Origin: Serratia grimesii NBRC 13537
Lineage (GTDB): Bacteria; Pseudomonadota; Gammaproteobacteria; Enterobacterales; Enterobacteriaceae
NCBI RefSeq assembly: GCF_001590905.1
Contig: NZ_BCTT01000006.1
Span: 1 to 64,000 of the forward strand
Reading direction: 5' to 3'
Length of the DNA: 64,000 nt
Made by a program: the position numbers and the translations under genes. Shown piece after piece: positions 27,244 through 36,736 of this stretch. The notes beneath the pieces were generated by a model that worked only from the letters and a program-made list of their open reading frames with translations, did no database searches and was not told the origin of the DNA. The first letter of the stretch is position 1. Every line of letters begins with the position of its first letter.

Positions 27244-28068
27244 TTACTGACCCAGTACCCGCGTGCGGATCACCTCGGCGATACCGGGTTGCAGGTGATC
27301 GGCGATCACCAGATCGGCACGTTGTTTGATGGCATCATCGGCATTGCCCATTGCCACACCCAACCCCACCGCTTCCAGCATACTGAGATCGTTGTAGTTA
27401 TCCCCGAAGGCCACCACCTGATCCATGCTCAGGCCCTGTGACTCGACCCATTGCTGCAAGCGTTTCCCTTTGCTGTTACCGCCTTTGGCGATGTCGACCT
27501 GATCGTGCCACGACCATTCACACGCTAACCCCAGTTCTTTTTCCACTGTTTCAGCAAAGTTGCGTAGCGCAGGGATATCGGCATGTGACGTGGCGAACTT
27601 CCAGATGGACTTCGCTTCATCGGCTGCCTGAACCAGGCTATTGACCTGTAGCAGCGTTGGGCGTTGCGCTGGTGGCAGGGTTTCCGCCCAGGCTAATGAA
27701 CGGGTGACGTGACCACTCGGATCCTGATACAGCATGGCATCATCTACGTACATCAGACCATGGATGTCGCTTTGTTTTAGCATCTGCAGAACCAACCGGG
27801 CCTGATCTTTTTCCAGTGGATCGGCAGCCAACACTTTTTTCTGCTGGAAGTCATACAGATAGGTACCGTTGCAGCAGATCGCTGGGGTATCTATCTCCAG
27901 CGCCTGATAGAACGGATGGATCGCGACATGATGGCGACCGGTGACTACCACTACTTTGACGCCGGCGGCACGCGCTTCAGCCAGGGCTGCCAGTGACTGC
28001 GGTAATATGCGTTTTTGGGTATCCAGCAAGGTGCCATCCAGATCGAGGGCAATGACGCGGTAGCTCAT
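27244..28068 (-). CDS. ybhA: HAD-superfamily phosphatase YbhA (Cof type)
   Basis: A cytoplasmic sugar-phosphate or pyridoxal-phosphate phosphatase. The start at 28068 (MSYRVIALDLDGTLLD) gives 274 residues, near the E. coli length. HAD motif I is ALDLDGTL (DxD), motif II is VVVVTGRHH, motif III is the lysine in AKGNSKGKRL-type KGGNSKGKRL, and motif IV is VAFGDNYNDLSML. E. coli YbhA acts on pyridoxal phosphate and several sugar phosphates. It is divergent from pgl. Confidence 0.93.
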   Translation of the reverse strand: MSYRVIALDLDGTLLDTQKRILPQSLAALAEARAAGVKVVVVTGRHHVAIHPFYQALEIDTPAICCNGTYLYDFQQKKVLAADPLEKDQARLVLQMLKQSDIHGLMYVDDAMLYQDPSGHVTRSLAWAETLPPAQRPTLLQVNSLVQAADEAKSIWKFATSHADIPALRNFAETVEKELGLACEWSWHDQVDIAKGGNSKGKRLQQWVESQGLSMDQVVAFGDNYNDLSMLEAVGLGVAMGNADDAIKQRADLVIADHLQPGIAEVIRTRVLGQ

Positions 28069-28246
28069 AGGGATCTCATTATCGTTAGCAACAAAATTAA
28101 ACCGATGGTACACCGGATAAGCGATGGATAAAACCGCACATATTTCATCTACAACACAGGGTTGTTATGTCACGGATGTGAGGTAAGCTAGGGGAAACCG
28201 AAAAACCTGAAACCGGTTTCTCTTTTACCCTATTCGAGGAGAATAC

Positions 28247-29251
28247 ATGAAGCAAATCGTTTATGTCGCCAGCCCGGAAAGCCAACAAATTCACGTGTGG
28301 CAGTTAAGCGACTCGGGGGCGTTAGAGTTGCTGCAGACCGTCGAGGCCCCGGGCCAGGTACAACCGATGGCGATCCATCCGGACAGAACGCATCTGTACG
28401 TGGGTGTGCGTCCGGCTTTCGGTATTGTCAGCTACCGCATTGAGGCGGACGGCAAACTGCAACAGGCCGGTATGGCGCCGCTGCCAGGCAGCCCAACCCA
28501 TATTTCTACCGATTTGCAGGGGCGTTATCTGTTCTCCGCTTCTTACAGCGGCAACTGTGCCAGCGTCAGCCCTATCGGCCATGACGGCGTGGTGGTAGCG
28601 CCTATCCAGCAGATCGACGGTTTGACCGCGCCGCACTCGGCCAATATCGACCCAACCAATCAACTGTTGCTGGTGCCTTGTCTGAAAGAAGATCGCATCC
28701 GCCTGTTTAATCTGGACTTGCAAGGCGAACTGACGCCACACAGCCAGGAAGCGGTGGCGACTGCCAGTGGGGCAGGCCCGCGTCATATGGCATTCCACCA
28801 TAACGACAAATATGCCTACTGCGTGAATGAGTTGGATGGAACGGTAGACGTGCTCGCCATCAGCGAAAACGGCGGCAAATATACTCTGGTGCAAACGCTG
28901 GATATCATGCCGTCCGATTTCAACGGCACCCGCTGGGCGGCGGATATTCATATCACGCCAAACGGCCGCTTCCTGTACACCAGTGACCGCACCGCCAGTA
29001 TTCTGACTATTTTCAGCGTATCCGAAGATGGCAGTACCTTGTCGGTGGTTGGTTATCATCCGACTGAGGAACAGCCGCGCGGCTTCAATATCGACCACAG
29101 CGGCCGTTTTGTGATTTCGTCCGGTCAGAAGTCCGGTCATATCGGGGTGTATGAGATTGATCAGGCCAGCGGCAAGCTGACCACATTGGCACGGTACCCG
29201 GTAGGAAAAGGGCCGATGTGGGTAAGCTTGTTAGATACCCGTCATACTTGA
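28247..29251 (+). CDS. pgl: 6-phosphogluconolactonase Pgl
   Basis: Hydrolyses 6-phosphogluconolactone in the oxidative pentose phosphate pathway. The 334-residue seven-bladed propeller matches the YbhE-type family (E. coli 331), with repeated blade strands and [11 protein letters not shown] and [18 protein letters not shown] motifs. A GAGGAG-type ribosome site precedes the ATG. The natural end should fall near GKGPMW; the last codons here, reading DTRHT then TGA, lie inside a palindromic repeat that begins at 29235, so the repeat supplies the C-terminus and stop. Confidence 0.95.
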   Translation: MKQIVYVASPESQQIHVWQLSDSGALELLQTVEAPGQVQPMAIHPDRTHLYVGVRPAFGIVSYRIEADGKLQQAGMAPLPGSPTHISTDLQGRYLFSASYSGNCASVSPIGHDGVVVAPIQQIDGLTAPHSANIDPTNQLLLVPCLKEDRIRLFNLDLQGELTPHSQEAVATASGAGPRHMAFHHNDKYAYCVNELDGTVDVLAISENGGKYTLVQTLDIMPSDFNGTRWAADIHITPNGRFLYTSDRTASILTIFSVSEDGSTLSVVGYHPTEEQPRGFNIDHSGRFVISSGQKSGHIGVYEIDQASGKLTTLARYPVGKGPMWVSLLDTRHT

Positions 29252-29360
29252 TGCTGCCTCTGTGCTGGCTGCATTTGCTCACCCCAGTCACTTACTTGAG
29301 TAAGCGCCTGGGGACTCACAAATTTGCCGCTTTGATGCAACTCCAATTATTTAGGGTATA
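29235..29360. repeat. palindromic intergenic repeat, copy 2
   Basis: Ends ATACCC/GGGTAT, inner arms around a core CAGTCACTTACTTGAGTAAG and the right part GATGCAACTCCAATTATTTA. Same family as the repeat at 9025. Its left end is read as the last codons and stop of pgl. Confidence 0.8.
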
Positions 29361-29450
29361 GAAAGAGAGTATTACGCACGGTATGGCATGTAGGGGAGTA
29401 AGCAGGCTTTCGCTACATTATGTTTATTAACGCCGAATCCACATCTCCAT

Positions 29451-29472
29451 CGGGGCGGATATACCCGCCCCG
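29451..29472 (-). terminator. stem-loop after ybhB
   Basis: CGGGGCGG/CCGCCCCG with a 6-base loop, 8 bases past the ybhB stop. No T-run follows on the minus strand, so termination strength is uncertain. Confidence 0.5.
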
Positions 29473-29479
29473 AGCCATA

Positions 29480-29962
29480 TCAGCTGTATTTCACCGTCAG
29501 TGTGGCACTTCCAAGGCTATGGAAGTGCACGTTAAAACCAACCAGCGCGCCGCTGGAGCCTTCATCTACCTCAATACTTTCTACGTCCAGCGCATGCACG
29601 GTGAAGTGATAACGGTGACTTTCGCCCTGTGGTGGGGCCGCGCCGCCGTAACCGGCAGAACCAAAGTCGGTGCGGGTCTGGATAGCACCGGCTGGTAAAC
29701 CCCCTTTACCTGAGCCTGCACCCTGTGGCAGTTCGCGCGTCGCCGCCGGGATATTGGCTACCACCCAATGCCACCAGCCTGAACCCGTCGGGGCATCGGG
29801 ATCGTATACCGAAATCACAAAACTCTTGGTGCCTTCCGGCACGCCATCCCAGGCCAGATGCGGAGATAGGTTATCGCCGTGATAACCCATGCCGTTAAAG
29901 ACCTGGCGTTCCGGCATTTTTGCGCCGTCCTGAAGATCGTTGCTGTACAAACGAAAAGTCAT
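29480..29962 (-). CDS. ybhB: YbhB, PEBP/Raf-kinase-inhibitor-like protein
   Basis: A 160-residue cytoplasmic protein of the phosphatidylethanolamine-binding protein family. The ligand-pocket motif DPDAPTGSGWWHWVVANIP lies near residues 54-72, followed by YGGAAPPQGESHRYHFTVHAL. E. coli YbhB is 158 residues; its role is not established. It lies 33 bases after dmeF on the same strand and may share its transcript. Confidence 0.92.
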   Translation of the reverse strand: MTFRLYSNDLQDGAKMPERQVFNGMGYHGDNLSPHLAWDGVPEGTKSFVISVYDPDAPTGSGWWHWVVANIPAATRELPQGAGSGKGGLPAGAIQTRTDFGSAGYGGAAPPQGESHRYHFTVHALDVESIEVDEGSSGALVGFNVHFHSLGSATLTVKYS

Positions 29963-29995
29963 GCTGACTCCCTATTGTCGGTAAAAGCAGAGTCC

Positions 29996-30964
29996 CTAAG
30001 CTAGACTGTTTTGCCGGAACAATACAACCCCCTGCGCTAGCGGCGGCCGATTGATCTCTACCGTGATATGCACCAGTTCATCGTGGATGGCCAATAGTTG
30101 GCGCACTCTGTCGGCGGTAAGGGCGTTGTCAGCACTGCTCAGGGCCAGCACGCATTGATACTTACCTTTACCGATGCGGCCAAGATGCAAATCGGTAATC
30201 GCCAGCGTGTGGCCAGAGTCGGCCAACACCTGACGGATTTCTTCCGCTACCGGTGCGTCCATTTCGGCATCCAGCAGGATCTTGCCGCTATCTCGCATCA
30301 GGCTATAGGCCCAAGCCGCGACCAATATTGCCCCGACAATCCCCATCAGTGGGTCGAGCCAACTGGCCCCCCACAGCTTGCCGCCAAACAGGGCGACTAT
30401 TGCCAACACTGAAGTTGCCGCATCGGCGATCACATGAATATACGCAGAGCGCAGGTTAAGATCCTGATGGTGGTCATGAGTATGACCATGATGATGGTGG
30501 TCATGGCCACCACCGCGTAACAGCCAGGCGCAGGCCAGGTTGACGCCCAATCCCACGATGCCGATAGCAATCGCCTGGTTGTAATGTATTGGGCTAGGGT
30601 TCAGCAGGTGTTCCACAGATTGAAACAGCATCAGTGCAGCAACCAGCACCAGTAAGACCGCGCTGGTATAACCGGCCAGTACCTCGATTTTCCAGGTGCC
30701 GAGGCTGAATCTGCGGTCTTTTGCCAGCCTGCGTGCGGCGCTATAGGCTAATACCGAAAGGCCCAACGCCAGCGCGTGCGAACTCATGTGCCAACCATCA
30801 GCTAACAGCGCCATTGAGTTGAACATCCAGCCGCCAGCAATTTCAATCACCATCATACTGGCGGTGAGTATCACGGCCCATCTGGTATTCCTTTCTGCCA
30901 ATGGGTTACCATCGTCGAAAACGTGGCTGTGCTCGCGGTGCAAAGCGGGGGCGTGTGACGTCAT
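29996..30964 (-). CDS. dmeF: DmeF-type cobalt/nickel efflux protein (CDF family)
   Basis: A cation diffusion facilitator exporting divalent metal, probably cobalt or nickel given its regulator. The 322 residues begin MTSHAPALHREHSHVFDDG; the frame reaches back to a TTG at 30979, but the ATG is preferred. Six membrane segments, metal site ALLADGWHMSSH near 50-61, HVIADAATS in the fifth segment, and a His-rich cytoplasmic loop (HDHHHHGHTHDHH) typical of DmeF, absent from ZitB at 3002. It faces an RcnR-like regulator across a shared operator at 31000. Confidence 0.9.
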   Translation of the reverse strand: MTSHAPALHREHSHVFDDGNPLAERNTRWAVILTASMMVIEIAGGWMFNSMALLADGWHMSSHALALGLSVLAYSAARRLAKDRRFSLGTWKIEVLAGYTSAVLLVLVAALMLFQSVEHLLNPSPIHYNQAIAIGIVGLGVNLACAWLLRGGGHDHHHHGHTHDHHQDLNLRSAYIHVIADAATSVLAIVALFGGKLWGASWLDPLMGIVGAILVAAWAYSLMRDSGKILLDAEMDAPVAEEIRQVLADSGHTLAITDLHLGRIGKGKYQCVLALSSADNALTADRVRQLLAIHDELVHITVEINRPPLAQGVVLFRQNSLA

Positions 30965-30999
30965 AATCTGGGATCTCAACGAAGTGAATAACGTATAAA

Positions 31000-31021
31000 T
31001 ATACTATACCCCAGTATACTA
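31000..31021. promoter_or_regulatory. RcnR/DmeR-type operator between dmeF and its regulator
   Basis: TATACTATACCCCAGTATACTA, a C-tract flanked by inverted TACTATA/TATACTA-like arms. It resembles the TACT-G-tract-AGTA site of RcnR and the site described for DmeR. It overlaps the likely promoters of both divergent genes. Confidence 0.75.
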
Positions 31022-31042
31022 AATAACAATTGGATGATGCCG

Positions 31043-31318
31043 ATGAGCCATACCATTAAAGATCAGAAAAAACTGTTAGCGCGGGTGCGCCGCATAAAAG
31101 GACAGGCGGAAGCGCTGGAGAGAGCACTGGAGAATGGCGGCGAATGTTCTGCTATTCTGCAGCAGATTGCGGCGGTACGTGGCGCAGTAAACGGTTTGAT
31201 GGCGCAGGTGCTGGAAGGGCACGTGCGTGAACATCTGACTGCGGAAGATGCAACGCCACAGCAACGCGAACAAGATATCGAACAATTGATGACAGTTTTA
31301 CGTTCTTATATGAAGTGA
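31043..31318 (+). CDS. RcnR/DmeR-like nickel/cobalt-responsive repressor (CsoR family)
   Basis: A small all-helical repressor released by metal. From the ATG at 31043 the protein is 91 residues and begins [12 protein letters not shown]; two earlier in-frame ATGs (31034, 31037) are possible but would displace His3. The RcnR metal ligands are all present in register: H3, C35, H60 and H64. It is divergent from dmeF with an operator between them and probably controls both genes. Its end abuts the YkvA-family gene. Confidence 0.9.
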   Translation: MSHTIKDQKKLLARVRRIKGQAEALERALENGGECSAILQQIAAVRGAVNGLMAQVLEGHVREHLTAEDATPQQREQDIEQLMTVLRSYMK

Positions 31319-31320
31319 CC

Positions 31321-31722
31321 ATGATTTCATTAAAAAAACGCACGCCGTGGTTTGGCTGGCTGCGCCGCTGGGCCAAGGGTATCAAGCGCGACATTTATGC
31401 ACTGTGGTTGGCGGCCCGCGACCGGCGTACGCCATGGTATGCGAAGTTGATTGCCTTGTTGGTTGCAGGATATGCCGTGTCACCCATAGATCTGATTCCA
31501 GATTTTATCCCGGTTTTGGGTTATCTGGACGACGTAATCATTGTGCCGTTGGGTATCATGCTGGCGGTACGCCTGATCCCCAAGCCGTTGATGGCGGAGT
31601 TTCGTGAGAAAGCACAGCAACGCATCGATAATCCTACTGGCCGCATGGCGGCAGCATTGATTATTGTACTGTGGGTGTTGTGTCTGGTGATGCTGGCCCG
31701 CTATTTGGACCAGCATTGGTAA
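31321..31722 (+). CDS. YkvA-family (DUF1232) small membrane protein
   Basis: A 133-residue inner-membrane protein of unknown function. The DUF1232 core is visible as [19 protein letters not shown] then [17 protein letters not shown] near residues 45-80, with a C-terminal membrane helix (about 110-128). A GTG at 31315 overlapping the stop of the regulator gene is an alternative start. The tight spacing makes it part of the regulator transcript, so it may be metal-induced. It converges on bioA with only 4 bases between stops. Confidence 0.85.
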   Translation: MISLKKRTPWFGWLRRWAKGIKRDIYALWLAARDRRTPWYAKLIALLVAGYAVSPIDLIPDFIPVLGYLDDVIIVPLGIMLAVRLIPKPLMAEFREKAQQRIDNPTGRMAAALIIVLWVLCLVMLARYLDQHW

Positions 31723-31726
31723 TTGA

Positions 31727-33001
31727 TTATTGCACCGCTGCCGTTACCGCGGCGGTCAACCGGCTGAGCTGCTCGGATTCAATGATGTATGGCGGCATCA
31801 GGTAAATCAGTTTGCCGAATGGCCGGATCCACACGCCACGTTCAACGAATCCACGCTGGAGCTGTGCCACATCTACGGGCTCACGCATCTCCACCACGCC
31901 AATTGCCCCTAACACCCGCACATCCGCCACTTTTGGCAAAGCCTTCAACGGTAATAGCTGCTGTTTCAATTGGGTTTCGATAGCAGCGACCTGCTGCTGC
32001 CAGCGGTTTTCCGCCAGCAGTGACAGGCTGGCGTTGGCCACCGCACAGGCCAGCGGATTGCCCATAAAGGTAGGCCCGTGCATAAAGCAGCCTGCGGCAC
32101 CGTTGCTGATGGTTTCCGCCACGTGACGTGTGGTGAGGGTAGCAGACAGCGTCATATAACCGCCGGTCAGCGCTTTACCCAGACACAGAATATCCGGCAC
32201 GACGTCGGCGTGTTCACAGGCAAACAGCTTGCCAGTGCGACCGAAACCGGTGGCAATTTCGTCGGCGATGAGCAGCACCTGATGACGATCGCAGAGCTCA
32301 CGCACTCGCTTAAGGTAGGTTGGATGGTAGATGCGCATGCCGCCGGCCCCCTGAACGACGGGTTCCAGGATCACTGCCGCTACTTCTCCGGCATGCTGTT
32401 CCAACAGCGCGGCGAACGGCGCGATATCATTTTCATCCCAGGCCTGGTCGAAATTGCATTGTGGCGCGGTAGCGAACAGGTGTGGCGCCAGGTAACCCTG
32501 ATACAGGCTGTGCATCGAGTTGTCCGGGTCGCACACTGACATGGCACCGAAGGTATCGCCGTGATAGCCGTGCCGTAGGGTCAAAATGCGTTGCCGCCGT
32601 TCCCCACGGGCCTGCCAATATTGCAGCGCCATCTTCAGTGAGACCTCCACCGCCACTGAGCCGGAGTCTGCCAAGAACACGCATTGCAGCGCTTCTGGCG
32701 TCATCTCCACCAGCTTGCGACACAGCGCAATCGCAGAGGGATGGGTAATGCCACCGAACATCACGTGCGACATTTTTTCCAATTGCTGCGTGGCTGCGTG
32801 ATTCAGTTGTGGGTGGTTATACCCGTGGATTGCCGCCCACCAGGAAGACATGCCGTCAACCAAGCGACGACCATCTGCCAGTTGTAGCTCTACGCCGCTG
32901 GCAGCTTCTACTGGATAACAGGGGAGCGGGTGGCTCATGGAAGTGTATGGGTGCCAAATGTGGCGCTGGTCAAATTCTAGGTCGGCAGCAGTGATAGACA
33001 T
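31727..33001 (-). CDS. bioA: adenosylmethionine-8-amino-7-oxononanoate aminotransferase BioA
   Basis: Converts KAPA to DAPA in biotin synthesis, using S-adenosylmethionine as amino donor. The start at 33001 ([22 protein letters not shown]) gives 424 residues. The PLP lysine is in [12 protein letters not shown], and [17 protein letters not shown] near 49-65 matches the family. A longer frame to 33046 would cross the BirA operator. It is divergent from bioBFCD and shares the operator. Confidence 0.96.
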   Translation of the reverse strand: MSITAADLEFDQRHIWHPYTSMSHPLPCYPVEAASGVELQLADGRRLVDGMSSWWAAIHGYNHPQLNHAATQQLEKMSHVMFGGITHPSAIALCRKLVEMTPEALQCVFLADSGSVAVEVSLKMALQYWQARGERRQRILTLRHGYHGDTFGAMSVCDPDNSMHSLYQGYLAPHLFATAPQCNFDQAWDENDIAPFAALLEQHAGEVAAVILEPVVQGAGGMRIYHPTYLKRVRELCDRHQVLLIADEIATGFGRTGKLFACEHADVVPDILCLGKALTGGYMTLSATLTTRHVAETISNGAAGCFMHGPTFMGNPLACAVANASLSLLAENRWQQQVAAIETQLKQQLLPLKALPKVADVRVLGAIGVVEMREPVDVAQLQRGFVERGVWIRPFGKLIYLMPPYIIESEQLSRLTAAVTAAVQ

Positions 33002-33003
33002 AC

Positions 33004-33037
33004 TTGTAAACCAAATCATATTTGTAATGGTTGACAG
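33004..33037. promoter_or_regulatory. BirA operator between bioA and bioB
   Basis: TTGTAAACC (33004-33012), 16 bases, then GGTTGACAG (33029-33037): the first half is exact and the second has 7 of 9 bases of the bio operator TTGTAAACC-N16-GGTTTACAA. The 16-base spacing is that of E. coli. Confidence 0.9.
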
Positions 33038-33091
33038 TATATCCACAATATCTAAACTGACGACACTTTTTTAATTTTTGGAGACGCCGTG

Positions 33092-34129
33092 ATGGCCGAT
33101 CGTATTCACTGGACAGTGGGTCTTGCCCAGACCCTGTTTGATAAACCTCTGCTTGAACTGTTATTTGAAGCTCAGACGGTGCACCGCCAGCATTTTGACC
33201 CGCGTCAGGTTCAGGTGAGCACGCTGTTATCAATCAAAACTGGCGCTTGCCCGGAAGACTGTAAGTACTGTCCACAAAGCTCACGCTACAAAACAGGCCT
33301 TGAGTCTGAACGATTGATGCAGGTGGAGCAGGTACTGGAATCTGCACGCAAAGCCAAGGCGAATGGTTCGACCCGTTTCTGCATGGGGGCCGCATGGAAA
33401 AACCCGCATGAGCGCGATATGCCTTACTTGGAGCAGATGGTGCAAGGGGTGAAGGCGATGGGCATGGAAACCTGTATGACGCTGGGTACGTTGGACGGCA
33501 CGCAGGCGGATCGGCTGGCAGAGGCCGGATTGGACTATTACAACCACAACCTGGATACCTCACCAGAGTTCTACGGCAATATCATTACCACTCGCAGCTA
33601 TCAGGAACGTTTGGATACCTTGGGTAAGGTGCGCGGTGCGGGCATTAAAGTGTGCTCTGGCGGCATCGTTGGGTTGGGCGAGACGGTACGCGATCGTGCC
33701 GGACTGTTGGTGCAGTTGGCCAATCTGCCAACCCCGCCTGAAAGTGTGCCAATCAATATGCTGGTGAAGGTAAAAGGCACGCCACTGGCGGATAACGAAG
33801 ACGTCGATCCTTTTGATTTCATCCGCACCATTGCGGTGGCACGCATCATGATGCCGGCTTCTTACGTACGCTTGTCCGCCGGTCGTGAGCAAATGAATGA
33901 GCAAACCCAGGCGATGTGCTTTATGGCTGGTGCCAACTCCATCTTCTATGGCTGTAAATTGCTGACGACACCGAATCCGGAAGAGGATAAAGATCTGCAA
34001 TTGTTCCGTAAGCTGGGCCTGAACCCACAGCAGACTGAAACCGAGCACGGCGACAACCAGCAACAAGAAGTGCTGGCTGCCCAGTTGATGCAGGCGGATA
34101 CCGCTGAGTTTTACAACGCGGCGCTGTAA
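33092..34129 (+). CDS. bioB: biotin synthase BioB
   Basis: Radical-SAM enzyme inserting sulfur into dethiobiotin. The start at 33092 gives 345 residues (E. coli 346); a GTG one codon earlier is possible. The radical-SAM cluster cysteines are C53, C57 and C60 in [10 protein letters not shown], at the E. coli positions. An upstream TTTTTGGAGAC provides the ribosome site. First gene of bioBFCD; its stop overlaps the bioF ATG (TAATG). Confidence 0.97.
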   Translation: MADRIHWTVGLAQTLFDKPLLELLFEAQTVHRQHFDPRQVQVSTLLSIKTGACPEDCKYCPQSSRYKTGLESERLMQVEQVLESARKAKANGSTRFCMGAAWKNPHERDMPYLEQMVQGVKAMGMETCMTLGTLDGTQADRLAEAGLDYYNHNLDTSPEFYGNIITTRSYQERLDTLGKVRGAGIKVCSGGIVGLGETVRDRAGLLVQLANLPTPPESVPINMLVKVKGTPLADNEDVDPFDFIRTIAVARIMMPASYVRLSAGREQMNEQTQAMCFMAGANSIFYGCKLLTTPNPEEDKDLQLFRKLGLNPQQTETEHGDNQQQEVLAAQLMQADTAEFYNAAL

Positions 34130-35280
34130 TGAGCTGGCAACAACGTATTGAACAGGCATTGGATGAGCGGCAGCAGAGCGCCGCTTACCGCCGTCGCCAG
34201 GTGAATCAGGGCGGCAATGGTCGCCATATTCAGCTTAACGGTGAGTGCTACCTGAATTTCTCCGGCAATGACTACCTTGGCCTGAGCCAGGATGCGCGCG
34301 TGATCGCCGCCTGGCAGCAGGGTGCACAGCAGTATGGTGTCGGTAGTGGGGGCTCTGGCCATGTAACGGGGTTTTCTACGGCGCATCAGAAGCTGGAACA
34401 ACAATTGGCGGAATGGCTCGGCTACCCGCGTGCGTTGCTGTTTATCTCTGGCTATGCCGCCAACCAGGCGCTGCTGGCAGCTCTGATGCAGGCCGAGGAT
34501 CGCATTTTAGCCGATCGGCTCAGCCATGCTTCGCTGCTGGAAGCCGCTGCCCATTCACCGGCCCAGTTGCGTCGTTTTCGCCATAATCAGCCACAGGCGC
34601 TGGCTGATTTGCTCGCTAAATCCTGCGACGGCCAGATGCTGGCGGTGACCGAAGGGGTGTTCAGCATGGACGGCGACAGTGCGCCATTGGCGGAACTGCA
34701 CCGTTTAACCCGCACGGCGGGGGCCTGGCTGATGGTGGATGACGCGCATGGTATCGGTGTGCACGGCGATCAGGGGCGTGGCAGTTGCTGGCAGCAGGGC
34801 GTAAGGCCTGAGCTGTTGGTGGTCACTTTTGGCAAAGCCTTTGGCCTCAGCGGGGCCGCCGTGTTGTGTGATGAAGCAACGGCTGAATACCTGCTGCAGT
34901 TTGCTCGCCATCTGATTTACAGCACGGCAATGCCACCGGCGCAAGCCTGCGCACTGCAAGCGGCCTTACACTGTATCCAGCAGGGCGATGAATTGCGTGC
35001 CCGGTTGCAGGACAACATCCAACGTTTCCGCCAGGGAGCTGCCCAGTTGTCGCTGACTCTGACGGAGTCGGTTACCGCCATTCAACCTTTGCTGGTGGGC
35101 GATAATCAACGTGCGCTCGATCTGGCACAGCGTCTGCGTGAACAGGGCCTGTGGGTGAGTGCCATTCGCCCGCCAACGGTCCCTCCGGGCGGAGCGCGTC
35201 TGCGTATTACGCTGACAGCGGCGCATCAACCGCAGGATATCGACAGGTTGCTGGAGGTACTGCATGACGTCAGCATTTGA
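34129..35280 (+). CDS. bioF: 8-amino-7-oxononanoate synthase BioF
   Basis: PLP enzyme condensing pimeloyl-ACP and alanine to KAPA. The 383 residues show [13 protein letters not shown] near 38-50, [11 protein letters not shown] near 70, [15 protein letters not shown] near 204-218 and the PLP lysine in [11 protein letters not shown] near 233. It starts on the last base of the bioB stop and overlaps bioC by 17 bases. Confidence 0.97.
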   Translation: MSWQQRIEQALDERQQSAAYRRRQVNQGGNGRHIQLNGECYLNFSGNDYLGLSQDARVIAAWQQGAQQYGVGSGGSGHVTGFSTAHQKLEQQLAEWLGYPRALLFISGYAANQALLAALMQAEDRILADRLSHASLLEAAAHSPAQLRRFRHNQPQALADLLAKSCDGQMLAVTEGVFSMDGDSAPLAELHRLTRTAGAWLMVDDAHGIGVHGDQGRGSCWQQGVRPELLVVTFGKAFGLSGAAVLCDEATAEYLLQFARHLIYSTAMPPAQACALQAALHCIQQGDELRARLQDNIQRFRQGAAQLSLTLTESVTAIQPLLVGDNQRALDLAQRLREQGLWVSAIRPPTVPPGGARLRITLTAAHQPQDIDRLLEVLHDVSI

Positions 35281-36031
35281 GCAGGTTAATAAACATGCGG
35301 TAGCCTCGGCCTTTAGCCGAGCGGCAGGCAGTTATGACGCCGCGGCGGTGCTGCAACGTGATGTTGGTGAGCGCTTGCTGGGGATGGGGCTGGATCATCC
35401 CGGCGAGCAATTGCTTGATGCGGGATGTGGTACTGGTCACTTCAGTCGTCGCTGGCGTGCACTGGGCAAGCAGGTCACGGCACTCGACTTGGCGCCGGGC
35501 ATGCTGGCGTTTGCTCGTCAGCAACAGGCGGCCGATCATTACCTGCTGGGGGATATAGAAAACGTGCCGCTTCCCGCGGAAGTGGTGGATATCTGTTTTA
35601 GCAGTCTGGTCGTGCAATGGTGCAACGATCTGCCGCGCGCGCTGGCAGAGCTGTATCGTGTAACTCGCCCGGGCGGCGTGATTCTGTTTTCTACCCTGGC
35701 GGCAGGATCGTTGCGCGAATTAGGTGACGCCTGGCAGCAAGTAGACGGCGAACGCCATGTGAATGATTTTCTGCCGTTGGAGGAGATCGCGTCGGCCTGT
35801 GCCGGTTACCGCCACAGCCTGGAAGCGGAGTGGCAAACCCTGAACTATCCGGATGTCATGTCGCTGATGCGATCGCTCAAAGGGATTGGGGCGACTCATT
35901 TGCACCAAGGCCGAGAGGCCGGATTGCTGTCTCGCAGGCGGCTTGCAGCCTTACAGGCGGCCTACCCCTGCCAGCATGGGCAGTTCCCACTCAGTTATCA
36001 TTTGGTTTATGGAGTGATTTATCGTGATTAA
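35264..36031 (+). CDS. bioC: malonyl-ACP methyltransferase BioC
   Basis: Methylates malonyl-ACP to start pimelate synthesis on the fatty-acid pathway. The 255 residues have SAM motif [13 protein letters not shown] near 49-60 and family text [16 protein letters not shown] near the N-terminus. It overlaps bioF (17 bases) and bioD (8 bases). Confidence 0.96.
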   Translation: MTSAFEQVNKHAVASAFSRAAGSYDAAAVLQRDVGERLLGMGLDHPGEQLLDAGCGTGHFSRRWRALGKQVTALDLAPGMLAFARQQQAADHYLLGDIENVPLPAEVVDICFSSLVVQWCNDLPRALAELYRVTRPGGVILFSTLAAGSLRELGDAWQQVDGERHVNDFLPLEEIASACAGYRHSLEAEWQTLNYPDVMSLMRSLKGIGATHLHQGREAGLLSRRRLAALQAAYPCQHGQFPLSYHLVYGVIYRD

Positions 36032-36698
36032 GCGTTGGTTTGTCACAGGAACTGATACTGAAGTCGGCAAAACGGTGGCGAGCTGTGCCTTATTGCAGGC
36101 TGCTAATCTGGCGGGCTACCGCACTGCTGGCTACAAGCCGGTGGCTTCCGGCAGTGAGATGACTGACGAGGGGCTACGTAATAGTGATGCGTTGGCATTG
36201 CAGGCTAACAGTGCGGTAGCGCTGAACTACCATGAGGTGAACCCTTATGTTTTTGCCGAACCGACGTCACCGCATATTGTCAGCGCCGATGAAGGCAGAC
36301 CAATAGAACTGGCGCAGCTTTCTGCGGGGTTACGTCATCTGGAACAAAATGCAGACTGGTTGCTAACAGAAGGAGCCGGTGGCTGGTTTACACCGCTTTC
36401 TGAGCAGCATACCTTTGCGGACTGGGTACAGCAGGAACAGCTGCCGGTGATTTTGGTGGTGGGTATCAAGCTGGGTTGCATTAACCACGCAGTGCTGACC
36501 GCGCAGGCAATCCAGCAAGCGGGACTGTCGTTGGTCGGCTGGATTGCCAATGATGTTAGCCCACCGGGCCGTCGCCATCAGGAATATCTGGCCACGCTGC
36601 GCCGCATGTTGCCTGCACCGTTGTTGGGTGAGATCCCACATCTGCCTAAACCTGAACGACAAGCGTTGGGGCATTACCTGGATTTGAGCGTTTTATAA
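36024..36698 (+). CDS. bioD: dethiobiotin synthetase BioD
   Basis: ATP-dependent carboxylation of DAPA to dethiobiotin. The 224 residues have the P-loop GTDTEVGKT (near 8-16), KPVASGS near 38 and TEGAGGWFTPL near 115. Last gene of bioBFCD; a hairpin at 36704 follows within 6 bases. Confidence 0.96.
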   Translation: MIKRWFVTGTDTEVGKTVASCALLQAANLAGYRTAGYKPVASGSEMTDEGLRNSDALALQANSAVALNYHEVNPYVFAEPTSPHIVSADEGRPIELAQLSAGLRHLEQNADWLLTEGAGGWFTPLSEQHTFADWVQQEQLPVILVVGIKLGCINHAVLTAQAIQQAGLSLVGWIANDVSPPGRRHQEYLATLRRMLPAPLLGEIPHLPKPERQALGHYLDLSVL

Positions 36699-36703
36699 AT
36701 GAG

Positions 36704-36725
36704 AGGGGGAAAAACGTCTCCCCCT
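36704..36725. terminator. terminator between bioD and the orphan ATPase gene
   Basis: AGGGGGA/TCTCCCCCT-type stem (7 bp, 36704-36710 with 36719-36725), loop AAAACGTC, lying between convergent stops. T content downstream is modest in both directions. Confidence 0.65.
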
Positions 36726-36736
36726 GTCTTACGGTT

